The translations under genes were made by a program, and so were the position numbers. From Limnohabitans sp. Jir61 (GTDB taxonomy: Bacteria; Pseudomonadota; Gammaproteobacteria; Burkholderiales; Burkholderiaceae_C), in contig NZ_NESD01000001.1 in the NCBI RefSeq assembly GCF_003063545.1, positions 434,001-498,000 on the forward strand: a stretch of 64,000 bases of DNA, given 5' to 3'. Of the stretch, positions 52,523 to 62,790 are shown one piece after another. The notes under the pieces are model-generated. The model was given only the letters and a program-made list of their open reading frames with translations, was not told where the DNA came from and searched no databases. How positions within the stretch are numbered: the first letter of the stretch is position 1; each line of letters begins with the position of its first letter.

Positions 52523-53734
52523 ATGGACACCTATTTCTTAGACTGGGCCAACCTGCTGTTGCGTTGGGTGCACGTCATCACCGCCATCGCTTGGATTGGC
52601 TCCTCGTTTTACTTTGTCTTCTTAGACAACAACCTCATCAAACCCAATTCACCCGACCTGCTGGAAAAAGGCGTGGACGGCGCGATGTGGGCGGTGCACG
52701 GCGGTGGTTTTTATAACCCGCAAAAGTACATGGTGGCGCCGAAGAAGATCCACACCAAGCTGCACTGGTTCTATTGGGAAAGCTATTCCACTTGGCTCAC
52801 AGGCTTTGGTTTGTTTACCGTGCTGTACCTGTGGAACGCGGGCACGTTCTTGATTGACAAGTCGCTCATGGACTGGTCGCCTGCTGCGGCCATCACGGCA
52901 GCATTGAGCTTTTTGGTTGCGTTTTGGTTCATCTACGACGCGGTGTGTCGCGTGTTTGGCTTCCGTGAAAACGGCGAGCGCATTGTGGCCCTCACCATGA
53001 TCGTGGTGGTGGCGTTTGCATCGTGGTTGTCGTGCCAGTTGTTTGCAGGCCGCGCAGCCTTCTTGCTGGTGGGCGCGATGATCGCCACCTCCATGAGTGC
53101 CAACGTGTTCTTCTGGATCATCCCAGGCCAACGCAAGGTGGTGGCCGCCATGACATCAGGCGTGGCGATGGCCCCCAAAGAGCTGGCCACGCACGGCAAG
53201 CGCGGTAAGCAGCGCAGCGTCCACAACACCTACTTCACGCTGCCCGTCATCTTTGCGATGCTGAGCAACCACTACAGCTTTCTCTACACCTACGAAAACA
53301 ACTGGGTCATCTTGGTGATGATGATGTTGGCGGGCGCTTTGATTCGCCAGTTCTTCGTGCAACGCCACGGCTACCACTTGGGCCGCGCCAAGAACCCATT
53401 GCCGTTTGCTATTGCAGGTGTGGTGATTTTGCTCAGCGTCATTGTGTGGATGCGCCCTGCGCCATCAGCCACAGCGGCGGTGAGTGATGCGCCTGTGACG
53501 TTTGCAGAAGTCAATGCCATCTTCGTGCAACGCTGCCAAAGCTGCCACGGCGAACAAGTGCAAATGAAGAACGTGCGCTTTGACACAGCCGAAGGCATCA
53601 AGCAACACGCCTTGGGTATTTACCAACAAGCCGTGGTCACACGCCAAATGCCGATGAACAACGCCACGGGCATCACCGAGGCAGAGCGCACGACCATCAA
53701 GCGTTGGTATGAAGCAGGAGCCGCGCTGAGATAA
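52523..53734 (+). CDS. puuD: Urate hydroxylase PuuD with C-terminal cytochrome c
   Basis: Membrane urate oxidase making 5-hydroxyisourate without H2O2, 403 residues. The N-terminal eight-helix membrane part begins LLLRWVHVITAIAWIGSSFYF, the PuuD hallmark, with WAVHGGGFYNPQKY. The C-terminal domain has a haem c motif CQSCH and the distal Met region RQMPMNNATGIT. Product is used by UraH. modA follows after 9 bases, so molybdate uptake is likely cotranscribed. Confidence 0.94.
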   Translation: MDTYFLDWANLLLRWVHVITAIAWIGSSFYFVFLDNNLIKPNSPDLLEKGVDGAMWAVHGGGFYNPQKYMVAPKKIHTKLHWFYWESYSTWLTGFGLFTVLYLWNAGTFLIDKSLMDWSPAAAITAALSFLVAFWFIYDAVCRVFGFRENGERIVALTMIVVVAFASWLSCQLFAGRAAFLLVGAMIATSMSANVFFWIIPGQRKVVAAMTSGVAMAPKELATHGKRGKQRSVHNTYFTLPVIFAMLSNHYSFLYTYENNWVILVMMMLAGALIRQFFVQRHGYHLGRAKNPLPFAIAGVVILLSVIVWMRPAPSATAAVSDAPVTFAEVNAIFVQRCQSCHGEQVQMKNVRFDTAEGIKQHALGIYQQAVVTRQMPMNNATGITEAERTTIKRWYEAGAALR

Positions 53735-54490
<756 letters not shown>

Positions 54491-54499
54491 AGTGTGGGC

Positions 54500-55192
54500 A
54501 TGAATTTAAGCGCCGAAGATTTCCAAGCCATTGCGTTGACGCTGCAACTTGCTAGCGTGGCTACGGTGTTGCTGTTGTTGCTCGCCACGCCAGTGGCGTG
54601 GTGGTTGGCGCACACGCGGTCGGCTTGGCGTGCGCCTGTTGCCTCGCTTGTCGCGCTGCCTTTGGTGTTGCCGCCTACGGTGTTGGGCTTTTATTTGTTG
54701 GTGGCGCTTGGGCCCAATGGCCCGATCGGCCAGTTCACGCAATGGGCGGGCTGGGGCACGTTGGCCTTTAGCTTTTGGGGCTTGGTGTTGGGCTCAATCG
54801 TGTATTCGTTGCCGTTTGCTGTGCAGCCTCTGGTTAATGCTTTTGAGGCGATGGGCCCACGCCCGATGGAAGTGGCCGCCACCTTACGAGCCAGCAAGCG
54901 GGATGCCTTCTTCACGGTGGCAGTGCCTTTGGCCAAGCCTGGTTTTGTGATGGCTGCCATGCTGAGCTTTGCCCACACCGTGGGCGAGTTTGGTGTGGTG
55001 CTGATGATTGGCGGCAACATCCCCGACAAAACGCGCGTGGTGTCCACCCAAATTTACGGTCATGTGGAAGCGATGGAATACAGCCAAGCACATGGTTTGG
55101 CGGGTGTGATGCTGGTGTTTTCGTTTGTGGTGTTGTTGGGTTTGTCGTGGTTTAACCGTCGTACCACTCGTCATCAAAAGGTGGGCGCATGA
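54500..55192 (+). CDS. modB: Molybdate ABC transporter permease
   Basis: Inner-membrane permease of 230 residues with five helices and the EAA loop [21 protein letters not shown] (first 20 residues of the loop are diagnostic). ATG at 54500 fits the family start better than the GTG at 54494. The stop overlaps the modC ATG by 4 bases. Confidence 0.92.
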   Translation: MNLSAEDFQAIALTLQLASVATVLLLLLATPVAWWLAHTRSAWRAPVASLVALPLVLPPTVLGFYLLVALGPNGPIGQFTQWAGWGTLAFSFWGLVLGSIVYSLPFAVQPLVNAFEAMGPRPMEVAATLRASKRDAFFTVAVPLAKPGFVMAAMLSFAHTVGEFGVVLMIGGNIPDKTRVVSTQIYGHVEAMEYSQAHGLAGVMLVFSFVVLLGLSWFNRRTTRHQKVGA

Positions 55193-56289
55193 ACATCCAC
55201 CTAAAGCTAGACATCGCGCGTGCCGACTTTGATGTGTCGGTCGATGTGCAGTTGCCCGCGCACGGCATCACCGTCATCTTTGGCCCATCGGGTTGTGGCA
55301 AAACCACTTTGTTGCGTTGTGTCGCAGGGCTAGAGCCCTCAGCGCGTGGCGTGGTGCAACTGGGCCACGAAGTTTGGCAAGACGACGGTCTTCATGGCGG
55401 AAAAGGCGTGCGCCTGCCTACGCACCAACGTGCCTTGGGCTATGTGTTTCAAGAGGCGTCGTTGTTTGACCACTTGGACGTGGCGGGCAACTTGGCCTAT
55501 GGCCACCAACGCGCTGAAAAGCAGAGTCGCAACGCGATGAGCCAAGCCGTGGTGCAACAAACCATCGAGCTGCTGGACATTGGCCACTTGCTCAAACGCC
55601 GCAGCCACGAGCTGTCGGGTGGCGAGCGCCAACGCGTGGCCATTGCCCGCGCCTTGGTCACGCAGCCACGCTTGCTGTTGCTCGACGAACCCTTGGCCGC
55701 GCTCGACCACGCACGCCGACAAGAAGTGCTGCCGTGGTTAGAAAAACTGCGAGACGACTTGAACATCCCCATGCTCTACGTCACCCACGCGGTAGACGAA
55801 GTGACCCGCTTGGCCGACACACTGGTGGTGATGAACGAAGGCCGCGTACAAGCCAACGGTCCTGTGGCCGATGTGCTGACCCAAGCCAACTTACCGGTGG
55901 TGGTGGGCGAGGATGCTGGCGCCTTACTCACTGGCATCGTGCTGGCCATCGACACCCAATGGCACTTGGCTCAAGTCGGCTTTGCCGGTGGTGCGCTGTG
56001 GGTGCGCGACAGCGGCTTAGTCGTAGGCCAAACCGTGCGCCTGCGCGTGCTGGCCCGCGACGTGAGCGTGACCTTGCACGAAGCCACACACACCAGCATT
56101 CAAAACCACGTGCCCTGCGTGGTGGACGCCATCACGCCAGAGGCACATCCGTCACAAATGCTGCTGCGTTTGCGTTGCGGCGATACCGTGCTGCTGGCCC
56201 GTGTCACTGCGCGTGGCGTGCATGAGCTGGGGTTGCAGGTGGGCATGCCTGCGTGGGCGCAGGTGAAGTCGGTGGCGCTGGTGAAATAA
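55189..56289 (+). CDS. modC: Molybdate ABC transporter ATPase with C-terminal Mop domain
   Basis: ATPase of 366 residues with Walker [13 protein letters not shown], signature [15 protein letters not shown], Walker [13 protein letters not shown] and H-loop VTHAVDE, then a TOBE/Mop-type molybdate-binding tail (about 290-366). It completes ModABC. Molybdenum is needed by the XdhB encoded in the same regulon, which explains the position behind puuD. Confidence 0.94.
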   Translation: MNIHLKLDIARADFDVSVDVQLPAHGITVIFGPSGCGKTTLLRCVAGLEPSARGVVQLGHEVWQDDGLHGGKGVRLPTHQRALGYVFQEASLFDHLDVAGNLAYGHQRAEKQSRNAMSQAVVQQTIELLDIGHLLKRRSHELSGGERQRVAIARALVTQPRLLLLDEPLAALDHARRQEVLPWLEKLRDDLNIPMLYVTHAVDEVTRLADTLVVMNEGRVQANGPVADVLTQANLPVVVGEDAGALLTGIVLAIDTQWHLAQVGFAGGALWVRDSGLVVGQTVRLRVLARDVSVTLHEATHTSIQNHVPCVVDAITPEAHPSQMLLRLRCGDTVLLARVTARGVHELGLQVGMPAWAQVKSVALVK

Positions 56290-56302
56290 GGCGATGGCAT
56301 AA

Positions 56303-56623
56303 ATGGTTCAACCTTTGACGACTAAGAAAGCAGTGTTAGAGCGCTTGCAAGCTGATACATCGTTTGCACACGCCTTGCTCGACGAAGCCGCTACTTTGTT
56401 TTTGAATGGGGAGCCAGAAACCGCACGCCTCATCTTGCGCGACCTCGTCAACGCAACGATTGGGTTTGAGCAACTCGCCACGATGACGCATAAACCTAGC
56501 AAGAGCTTGCACCGCATGTTGTCGCCCACGGGGAACCCGAGCATGGACAACTTGGCAGCTATCTTTTTGGCGATGCGCGAGAAACTGCAAGTGAGCTTGT
56601 CTGCCCACTCAGTGGCGGTTTAA
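56303..56623 (+). CDS. HigA-like HTH protein (addiction-module antidote family)
   Basis: The 106-residue protein has a C-terminal helix-turn-helix of the HigA/antidote type: FEQLATMTHKPSKSLHRMLS followed by GNPSMDNLAAIFLAMREKL. In typical modules a HigB toxin gene lies beside it; none is seen here. It follows modC by 13 bases on the same strand and converges with lrgB. It may be an orphan regulator or the remnant of a toxin-antitoxin pair. Confidence 0.78.
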   Translation: MVQPLTTKKAVLERLQADTSFAHALLDEAATLFLNGEPETARLILRDLVNATIGFEQLATMTHKPSKSLHRMLSPTGNPSMDNLAAIFLAMREKLQVSLSAHSVAV

Positions 56624-57360
56624 AACCACCAAGCCACCGCATAAGGAATCACCACCGCACCCACAATGCCGTGCAGGCCCATGCCTAGGCTGGCGTAGGC
56701 GCCGGCTTCGGGGTGCACGCTGAAGGCGCGTGAAGTGCCTATGCCGTGTGCGGCCACGCCGAGGGCAAAGCCGCGTTGCCACCATGGCGTGACGCGCAGG
56801 GCGTCAAGCACGTAGCGACCAAGAATGGCGCCCAAGATGCCGGTGCTCACCGCAAAGATGGCGGTCAAAGTGGGCGAGGCTTGCACGCGTTCGGCAATGC
56901 CCATCGCAATCGGTGCGGTGACCGACTTGGCCACCAAGCCGCGCACCAAGGATTCGTCCACACCCAACCAACGCGCCATGCCTACGGCGGTGAACACCGA
57001 TGTCACGCCACCCGCCACCAGCGACAGCAGCAACACGCCCATGCGGCCCTTGAGCGACGCAAAACCTTTGTAAATCGGAATGGCCAGCGACACCGTGGCT
57101 GTGCCCAGCAAGAAGTGCACAAACTGCGCGCCTTCGAAATACTTGGCATACGGCATGTCGAGCACGCTGATGCTGAGCGTGACCACCACCACCGCAATCA
57201 ACACAGGGTTGGCCAGCGGGTTGCGCTGGCTGCGCTCGTACAGCGTGAGGCCCAGCAAATACGCGCTCAGCGTTAGCACCAAGGCCAACAGCGGACTGCC
57301 CGAGAGGTACACCCAAATGTCAGAGATGGGCGGCAAGTGTGTTTGGAACTCGTCACTCAT
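56620..57360 (-). CDS. LrgB/CidB family membrane protein
   Basis: Inner-membrane protein of 246 residues with about seven helices and the LrgB signatures NPLANPVLIAVVVV, KSVTAPIAMGIAERVQ and AAHGIGTSRAF. LrgAB/CidAB pairs modulate murein hydrolase activity or export organic acids such as glycolate. Its start overlaps the LrgA-like stop by 8 bases. Confidence 0.9.
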   Translation of the reverse strand: MSDEFQTHLPPISDIWVYLSGSPLLALVLTLSAYLLGLTLYERSQRNPLANPVLIAVVVVTLSISVLDMPYAKYFEGAQFVHFLLGTATVSLAIPIYKGFASLKGRMGVLLLSLVAGGVTSVFTAVGMARWLGVDESLVRGLVAKSVTAPIAMGIAERVQASPTLTAIFAVSTGILGAILGRYVLDALRVTPWWQRGFALGVAAHGIGTSRAFSVHPEAGAYASLGMGLHGIVGAVVIPYAVAWWF

Positions 57361-57703
57361 CGGTCGGCTCCTTCTTGGCCAACACTTTGAGCAAGCCCGC
57401 CGTCACCGCCACCGTGGCCACGACGCTCACCACCAGCGCCGCGCTGATGGCCCACGCGTTGGCCTGCAACACGGGTAAGTAAAGCACCACGCCCACCGAC
57501 GCTGGGATGAACAGCAACCCCAAGTGCTGCAAAACGCTGCCACCCACCAAATCAATTGCCGCAGGCACGTGGCCGCGAACGCTGAGATACGCCAGCAACA
57601 ACACCAAGCCCAACACGGGTCCTGGGATGAAGGGCAGGGCGAACTTAGAGACGAGTTCGCCGAGGGCTTGGAAGATGAAGAGTTGGACGAGGCCTTGGAT
57701 CAT
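57353..57703 (-). CDS. LrgA/CidA family membrane protein
   Basis: The 116-residue protein has four helices and the CidA/LrgA pattern FQALGELVSKFALPFIPGPVLGLV split over residues 11-34, then LHLGLLFIPASVGVV-type sequence. It is upstream of and coupled to the LrgB-like gene (8-base overlap). Confidence 0.9.
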   Translation of the reverse strand: MIQGLVQLFIFQALGELVSKFALPFIPGPVLGLVLLLAYLSVRGHVPAAIDLVGGSVLQHLGLLFIPASVGVVLYLPVLQANAWAISAALVVSVVATVAVTAGLLKVLAKKEPTDE

Positions 57704-57770
57704 GGGACCAGTGTAGACAAGACATCCCTAGATGACTTGTCAAAACACTTGTGATGAAAACAAAGACGAT

Positions 57771-59174
57771 TTAGTGCGCAGCTAACGCCAACTGCATAGC
57801 CAGTTGGTTATGCCTCTCAATCAACGGCCCCATATCTACCGTTGCAATCTCACCTTTACGCACCACCACACGGCCATTCACGATGGTGTAGTCCGCGTTG
57901 TCGCTGGCGCACAGCAGCAGCGCGCCCACAGGGTCGTGCACTGCGCCGCCGGCCATGCTGAGTGTGTCGGTGCGGAACATGGCGATGTCGGCGCAATAGC
58001 CCTCTTTGATTTGCCCCAGCTCGTGGGCGCGGCCCAGCACTTCTGCGCCGCCGCGTGTGGCTAGGCGTAGGGCGTCGCGAGGTGTCATCTCGGCAGGGCC
58101 GTGGTTGCAGCCAAAGTCATCTAGTGCTCGTCCCACGCGTGCCAGCAGCATGGCTTGGCGTGCTTCGTTCAGCAGGTGGGCGGCGTCGTTGCTGGCGCTG
58201 CCGTCTACGCCCAAACCAATGGGCACACCGGCGTCTAGCATTTTGCGCAGGGGCAAGATGCCGCTGGCCAATCGCATATTGCTGCACGGGCAGTGGGCAA
58301 TGCCCGTGCGCGTACGTGCAAACAAATACGTGCCTTCGTCGTCCAGCTTCACGCAGTGGGCGTGCCACACGTCGCTACCCACCCAGCCTAGGTCTTCGGC
58401 GTATTGCGCGGGCGTGCAGTTGAATTTTTCTTTGGTATACGCAATGTCGTGGTCGTTCTCGGCCAAGTGCGTGTGCAGGCGCACTTTGTGTGCGCGGGCC
58501 AGTTTGGCTGCTTCGCGCATGAGGTCTTGGCTCACGCTAAAAGGCGAGCAGGGGGCCACGGCCACATGCGTCATCGCGCCAAAGCTGGCGTCGTGATACG
58601 TCTCAATCAAGCGTTGCGTTTCTTTGAGGATGAAGGCTTCTTTTTCCACCACGCGGTCGGGCGGCAAGCCGCCTTGGCTTTCGCCCACGCTCATGCTGCC
58701 GCGTGTAGCCGTAAAGCGCATGCCAATCGTGTGCGCGGCTTCAATGCTGTCGTCCAGTCGCACGCCATTGGGGTAGATGTACAGGTGGTCGCTGCTGGTG
58801 GTGCAGCCGCTCAGCAGCAGCTCGGCCATGGCCACCTGGTTAGACACCAACACCATCTCGGGCGTGAGTCCCGCCCAAATCGGGTACAGCCCTTTAAGCC
58901 AGCTAAACAGCTCGGCGTTTTGCACCTGCGGCACGGCACGCGTGAGGCTTTGCACCATGTGGTGGTGTGTGTTGATGAGGCCAGGCACCACCACGTGGCG
59001 GCGGGCGTCAATCACCTCATCCACTTGCTTCAGCAGTTCGTCGATGTTTTCGTCGGCGGGAATGATGCGTTCAATGCGGCCACCCTTTAGCAGCAGCGAG
59101 GCGTCGTTGAGTTCTGTATTCGCATCGTCTTGCGTGGCGATGCAGCGGGCGCGGTGGATGAGCAAAGTGGTCAT
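57771..59174 (-). CDS. 8-oxoguanine deaminase / guanine deaminase-type amidohydrolase
   Basis: TIM-barrel amidohydrolase of 467 residues. Metal motifs: LINTHHHMVQSLTRAVP near the N-terminus, HTHLAENDHD, HAHCVKLDD and GLGVDGSASNDAAHLL. The segments VPQVQNAELFSWLKGLYPIW and NTHHHMVQ match 8-oxoguanine deaminases, which share the fold with guanine deaminase. The product would feed the urate branch (8-oxoguanine to urate) or xanthine. ATG at 59174 is chosen because the open frame upstream lacks family sequence. Divergent from ttuC. Confidence 0.85.
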   Translation of the reverse strand: MTTLLIHRARCIATQDDANTELNDASLLLKGGRIERIIPADENIDELLKQVDEVIDARRHVVVPGLINTHHHMVQSLTRAVPQVQNAELFSWLKGLYPIWAGLTPEMVLVSNQVAMAELLLSGCTTSSDHLYIYPNGVRLDDSIEAAHTIGMRFTATRGSMSVGESQGGLPPDRVVEKEAFILKETQRLIETYHDASFGAMTHVAVAPCSPFSVSQDLMREAAKLARAHKVRLHTHLAENDHDIAYTKEKFNCTPAQYAEDLGWVGSDVWHAHCVKLDDEGTYLFARTRTGIAHCPCSNMRLASGILPLRKMLDAGVPIGLGVDGSASNDAAHLLNEARQAMLLARVGRALDDFGCNHGPAEMTPRDALRLATRGGAEVLGRAHELGQIKEGYCADIAMFRTDTLSMAGGAVHDPVGALLLCASDNADYTIVNGRVVVRKGEIATVDMGPLIERHNQLAMQLALAAH

Positions 59175-59275
59175 GAAACATGAGGGTTTATGCGAATGTC
59201 GCCACTTTAACTCTGTCGGCTTGCGTCTTCGCCTCAAACGCTTAAAGTGGCTCAGAACTTTTTGAAAGAGAGCCC

Positions 59276-60340
59276 ATGAAGACCTACAACATCGCATGCA
59301 TCCCCGGAGACGGCATTGGCAAAGAAGTCATCCCCGCTGGTCAGCAAGTGCTGCAAGCATTGGCTGCGGCCAATCATGAATTCAAATTCGAGTTCACAAG
59401 TTTTGGCTGGGGTGGCGATTGGTACCGTGCCCACGGCGAGATGATGCCCAAAGACGGCTTGGATGCGCTGCGCCACATGGACGCGATTTTGTTTGGCTCA
59501 GCGGGTGACCCACACATTCCCGACCACATCACCTTGTGGGGCTTGCGCCTAAAAATTTGCCAAGGCTTTGACCAATACGCCAACGTGCGCCCCACGCGCA
59601 TTTTGCCCGGTATTGATGCACCCTTGAAGCGTTGTGCCCCCAAAGACCTCGATTGGGTCATCGTGCGTGAAAACTCAGAGGGCGAATACTCAGGTGTGGG
59701 TGGCCGTGCGCACCAAGGCCATCCGATTGAGGTGGCCACCGATGTGTCGATGATGACCCGCGCAGGTGTAGAGCGCATCATGCGTTACGCCTTCAAGCTG
59801 GCGCAGTCACGCCCCCGCAAGCTGTTGACTGTGGTGACCAAGTCCAACGCACAGCGTCATGCGATGGTGATGTGGGACGAAATAGCCGTGGAGATCAGCA
59901 AAGAGTTTCCAGATGTGAAGTGGGACAAAGAACTGGTCGACGCCGCCACTGCTCGCATGGTCAACCGTCCCGCCACCCTAGACACGATCGTGGCCACCAA
60001 CTTGCACGCCGACATCTTGAGTGACTTGGCTGCCGCACTGGCTGGCAGCTTAGGCATTGCCCCCACCGGCAACATAGACCCCGAGCGTCGTTACCCCAGC
60101 ATGTTCGAGCCCATCCATGGTTCAGCCTTTGACATCATGGGCAAAGGTCTGGCAAACCCTGTAGGCACATTCTGGAGTTGTGTCATGCTGCTAGAGCATT
60201 TGGGCGAGCACGCTGCTGCGCAAAAACTGATGCATGCCATCGAGCAAGTCACAGCCAACCCCGCGCTGCACACCGGCGACTTGGGCGGCAAAGCCACCAC
60301 CGCGCAAGTCACACAAGCCGTGTGCGCTTTGATGGCTTAA
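59276..60340 (+). CDS. ttuC: Tartrate dehydrogenase/decarboxylase family
   Basis: NAD-dependent beta-decarboxylating dehydrogenase of 354 residues (isocitrate/isopropylmalate family). It has IPGDGIGKEVIPAG, the substrate arginines in NVRPTRILPG and ENSEGEYSGVGGR, and the metal-binding NLHADILSDLAA. Length and motifs fit TtuC-type D-malate/tartrate enzymes. Followed by a Bug receptor and ttuD, which together suggest tartrate or glycerate use. Confidence 0.9.
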   Translation: MKTYNIACIPGDGIGKEVIPAGQQVLQALAAANHEFKFEFTSFGWGGDWYRAHGEMMPKDGLDALRHMDAILFGSAGDPHIPDHITLWGLRLKICQGFDQYANVRPTRILPGIDAPLKRCAPKDLDWVIVRENSEGEYSGVGGRAHQGHPIEVATDVSMMTRAGVERIMRYAFKLAQSRPRKLLTVVTKSNAQRHAMVMWDEIAVEISKEFPDVKWDKELVDAATARMVNRPATLDTIVATNLHADILSDLAAALAGSLGIAPTGNIDPERRYPSMFEPIHGSAFDIMGKGLANPVGTFWSCVMLLEHLGEHAAAQKLMHAIEQVTANPALHTGDLGGKATTAQVTQAVCALMA

Positions 60341-60365
60341 ATCATTCAAAACAGGAGACAAAACC

Positions 60366-61325
60366 ATGCGATTGAATTTTTCTTTACGAGTTTTGATGAC
60401 CGCGTCTGCGTTGCTAAGTGCGGCGGCCTTTGCCCAGCCTTGCCCCGATAAGAACGTGCAGTACTGGCAGGCTTTTCCTCCTGGCGGCGAGTCAGACCTG
60501 TCTGCCCGTCACCAACAAATGGTGTTGAAGAAAAAATGTGCTGCCATTGAAACCGTGGTGCAGTACAAAGCGGGCGCAGGCGGTGCGCTGATGTGGACGC
60601 AGATGAACACCTTGCCTGCCGATGGTGTGAACGTGGTGGGCATCAATTTGCCGCACATCGTGTTTCAGCCTATCGAAGGCCAGGTGCAATACAAAACGTC
60701 AGATGTGACGCCTGTGTATTGGTTTCACTACACACCCGACATCTTGGTGGTCCCTGTGGCCAGCCCCATCAAGACCTTCGCGGAATTCTTGACGGCGGCA
60801 AAGAAAGAGCCAGGCAAGATGTCGTTCGGTGGCTCGGGTTTGAACTCCGCCAACCATGCCGCACACGAACGCCTGAACGCTGCATTCAACGTGAAGACGA
60901 TCTACATCCCCTTCAAAGGCACGGGCGACATGACCACGGCGGTGCTCGGCAGCCAAGTAGATGGCGCTATTACTTATGTGCCCTTTGCCATCACGAACAA
61001 AGCACGCGTTCGCCCACTGGCTGTGGCCATGGAGCAGCGCCACCCGCTCATGCCAGAGGTGCCCACCTTCAAAGAGTTGGGTGTCAACTGGGTGGACGGT
61101 GCTTACCGCGGCATTGGCGTGCCAAAATCTGCCACGCCCGAACAGAAGAAGCGTTTGTCTGACCTGTGGGCCAATTTAAACAACGACCCCGAGATGAAAG
61201 AACTCGCTGCCAAAAATGGCTTTGAGTTGGTCAACGTTGGCGTGGAGCAAATGGACGCGTTCATGAAAGAACGTACCCAGCTCTACACCGAAGGTGCCGC
61301 ACGTTTGGGGTTAGGAAAAAAGTGA
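60366..61325 (+). CDS. Bug-family TTT transporter receptor
   Basis: Periplasmic receptor of 319 residues. Signal peptide LMTASALLSAAAFAQ; mature part NVQYWQAFPPGGESDLSAR is the Bug ligand-binding opening, followed by FGGSGLNSANHAAHE and IPFKGTGDMTTAVLG. AGGAG lies before the ATG. Location between ttuC and ttuD suggests tartrate, glycerate or malate as ligand; not proven. Confidence 0.9.
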   Translation: MRLNFSLRVLMTASALLSAAAFAQPCPDKNVQYWQAFPPGGESDLSARHQQMVLKKKCAAIETVVQYKAGAGGALMWTQMNTLPADGVNVVGINLPHIVFQPIEGQVQYKTSDVTPVYWFHYTPDILVVPVASPIKTFAEFLTAAKKEPGKMSFGGSGLNSANHAAHERLNAAFNVKTIYIPFKGTGDMTTAVLGSQVDGAITYVPFAITNKARVRPLAVAMEQRHPLMPEVPTFKELGVNWVDGAYRGIGVPKSATPEQKKRLSDLWANLNNDPEMKELAAKNGFELVNVGVEQMDAFMKERTQLYTEGAARLGLGKK

Positions 61326-61377
61326 GTTAACTCTGTCTACTTCATCTTCCATGCCGTTTGCTAACCCTGAGGCTGTG

Positions 61378-62673
61378 ATGGCGCAGCCTCAGGGTTTTTT
61401 ACGCCAGCTCTACGACGCAGCTGTGCTGCGCGCCTTGCCCCTGCACAACACCGCCGCCTATTTGCCCACGCCACCCAAAGGCCGCACCATCGTTTTGGGC
61501 GCAGGCAAAGCTGGTGGCGCGATGGCCCAAGCGGTCGAGGCGTTGTGGCCTGCCGACAAACCTTTGTCCGGTCTTGTGGTCACACGCTACGGCCACATGC
61601 CAGAGCGCCCTGCAGGTGTGCCCGAACGCATTGAAGTGGTCGAGGCTTCGCACCCCGTGCCTGATGCAGCGGGCCTTGCGGCGGCTGAGCGCATCTTGGC
61701 GTTGACACAAGGGCTCACCGCTGACGACTTGGTGCTGTGCCTGATTTCTGGCGGGGGCTCTGCTTTGCTCACGTTGCCAGCTGATGGTTTGACGCTGGAA
61801 GACAAGCAGCGCATCAACAAAGACTTGCTCAACAGCGGCGCAGGCATTGGCGAAATGAACTGCGTGCGCAAACACCTCTCACGCATCAAAGGCGGCCGCT
61901 TGGCCGCCGCGTGTGCGCCCGCGCAAGTGGTGACGCTCACCATCAGCGATGTGCCGGGCGACGACCCTTCGGTCATCGCCAGCGGCCCCACCGTGCCCGA
62001 TGTGACGACCTGTGCCGATGCATGGGCCATCCTGCAACGCTACAAAATCGAAGTGCCCGCAGCCATTGAGGCCGCGTTGAAAGCAGGCGCACTCGAAACA
62101 CCCAAGCCCAGCCCCGAGTGGGACAAGAATCCAGTGCACCTAATCGCCACACCCCAACAGTCGCTAGACGCCGCCGCCGAGCTGGCCCGCGCTGCTGGCC
62201 TGAACGCCTATGTGCTGAGCGACGAACTAGAAGGTGAGTCGCGCGAAGTGGGCAAAGTACACGCCGCGCTGGCGCGTGCTGCTGCGCAAGGCAAAGGCCC
62301 GTTTCAAAAGCCTTGCGTCATCTTGAGCGGTGGCGAAACCACGGTGACCATTCGCAAGCAAGCACCGGGCACACCCAAGGGCCGTGGCGGCCGTGCAGGG
62401 GAGTTTTGCCTCGGCCTAGCCGTGGCCTTGCAAGCGCAACCCAACGTGTGGGCCATCGCCGCCGACACCGACGGCATTGACGGCATCGAAGACAACGCAG
62501 GTGCACGCGTGTCGCCCGAAACCTTGGCCCGCGCCGAAGCCGCAGGCGTCAAAGCCGCCGACTGCCTTGACCGCAACGATGCATACGGTTTCTTTGAGGC
62601 CGTGGGCGATTTGGTGGTGACTGGCCCCACGCACACCAATGTGAACGACTTTCGCGCCATGTTGGTGCTTTGA
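61378..62673 (+). CDS. ttuD: Glycerate 2-kinase / TtuD-type (MOFRL family)
   Basis: DUF4147/MOFRL protein of 431 residues, often annotated as hydroxypyruvate reductase TtuD but biochemically a glycerate 2-kinase in most studied members. It shows GAGKAGGAMAQAVEAL, LISGGGSALLTLPADGL, MNCVRKHLSRIKGGRLA, ILSGGETTVTIR and TDGIDG. The ATG at 61378 has GAGG five bases upstream; an ATG at 61351 would add nine residues. Confidence 0.88.
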   Translation: MAQPQGFLRQLYDAAVLRALPLHNTAAYLPTPPKGRTIVLGAGKAGGAMAQAVEALWPADKPLSGLVVTRYGHMPERPAGVPERIEVVEASHPVPDAAGLAAAERILALTQGLTADDLVLCLISGGGSALLTLPADGLTLEDKQRINKDLLNSGAGIGEMNCVRKHLSRIKGGRLAAACAPAQVVTLTISDVPGDDPSVIASGPTVPDVTTCADAWAILQRYKIEVPAAIEAALKAGALETPKPSPEWDKNPVHLIATPQQSLDAAAELARAAGLNAYVLSDELEGESREVGKVHAALARAAAQGKGPFQKPCVILSGGETTVTIRKQAPGTPKGRGGRAGEFCLGLAVALQAQPNVWAIAADTDGIDGIEDNAGARVSPETLARAEAAGVKAADCLDRNDAYGFFEAVGDLVVTGPTHTNVNDFRAMLVL

Positions 62674-62790
62674 TTCAGCTTGAACCTAGGGTAAACGCGG
62701 GCACGTTGTTTGCAAGAAGACATACAGCCAGTGCTGGTAACCTTGCTCCCGTTTTGTAAAACATTGACTTCAATAACGCCCACTCCTGCG

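Noticed and set aside
58435-58440. GTATAC core inside the deaminase gene
   Set aside because: Lies in coding sequence and lacks the flanking TT/AA of the intergenic operators.
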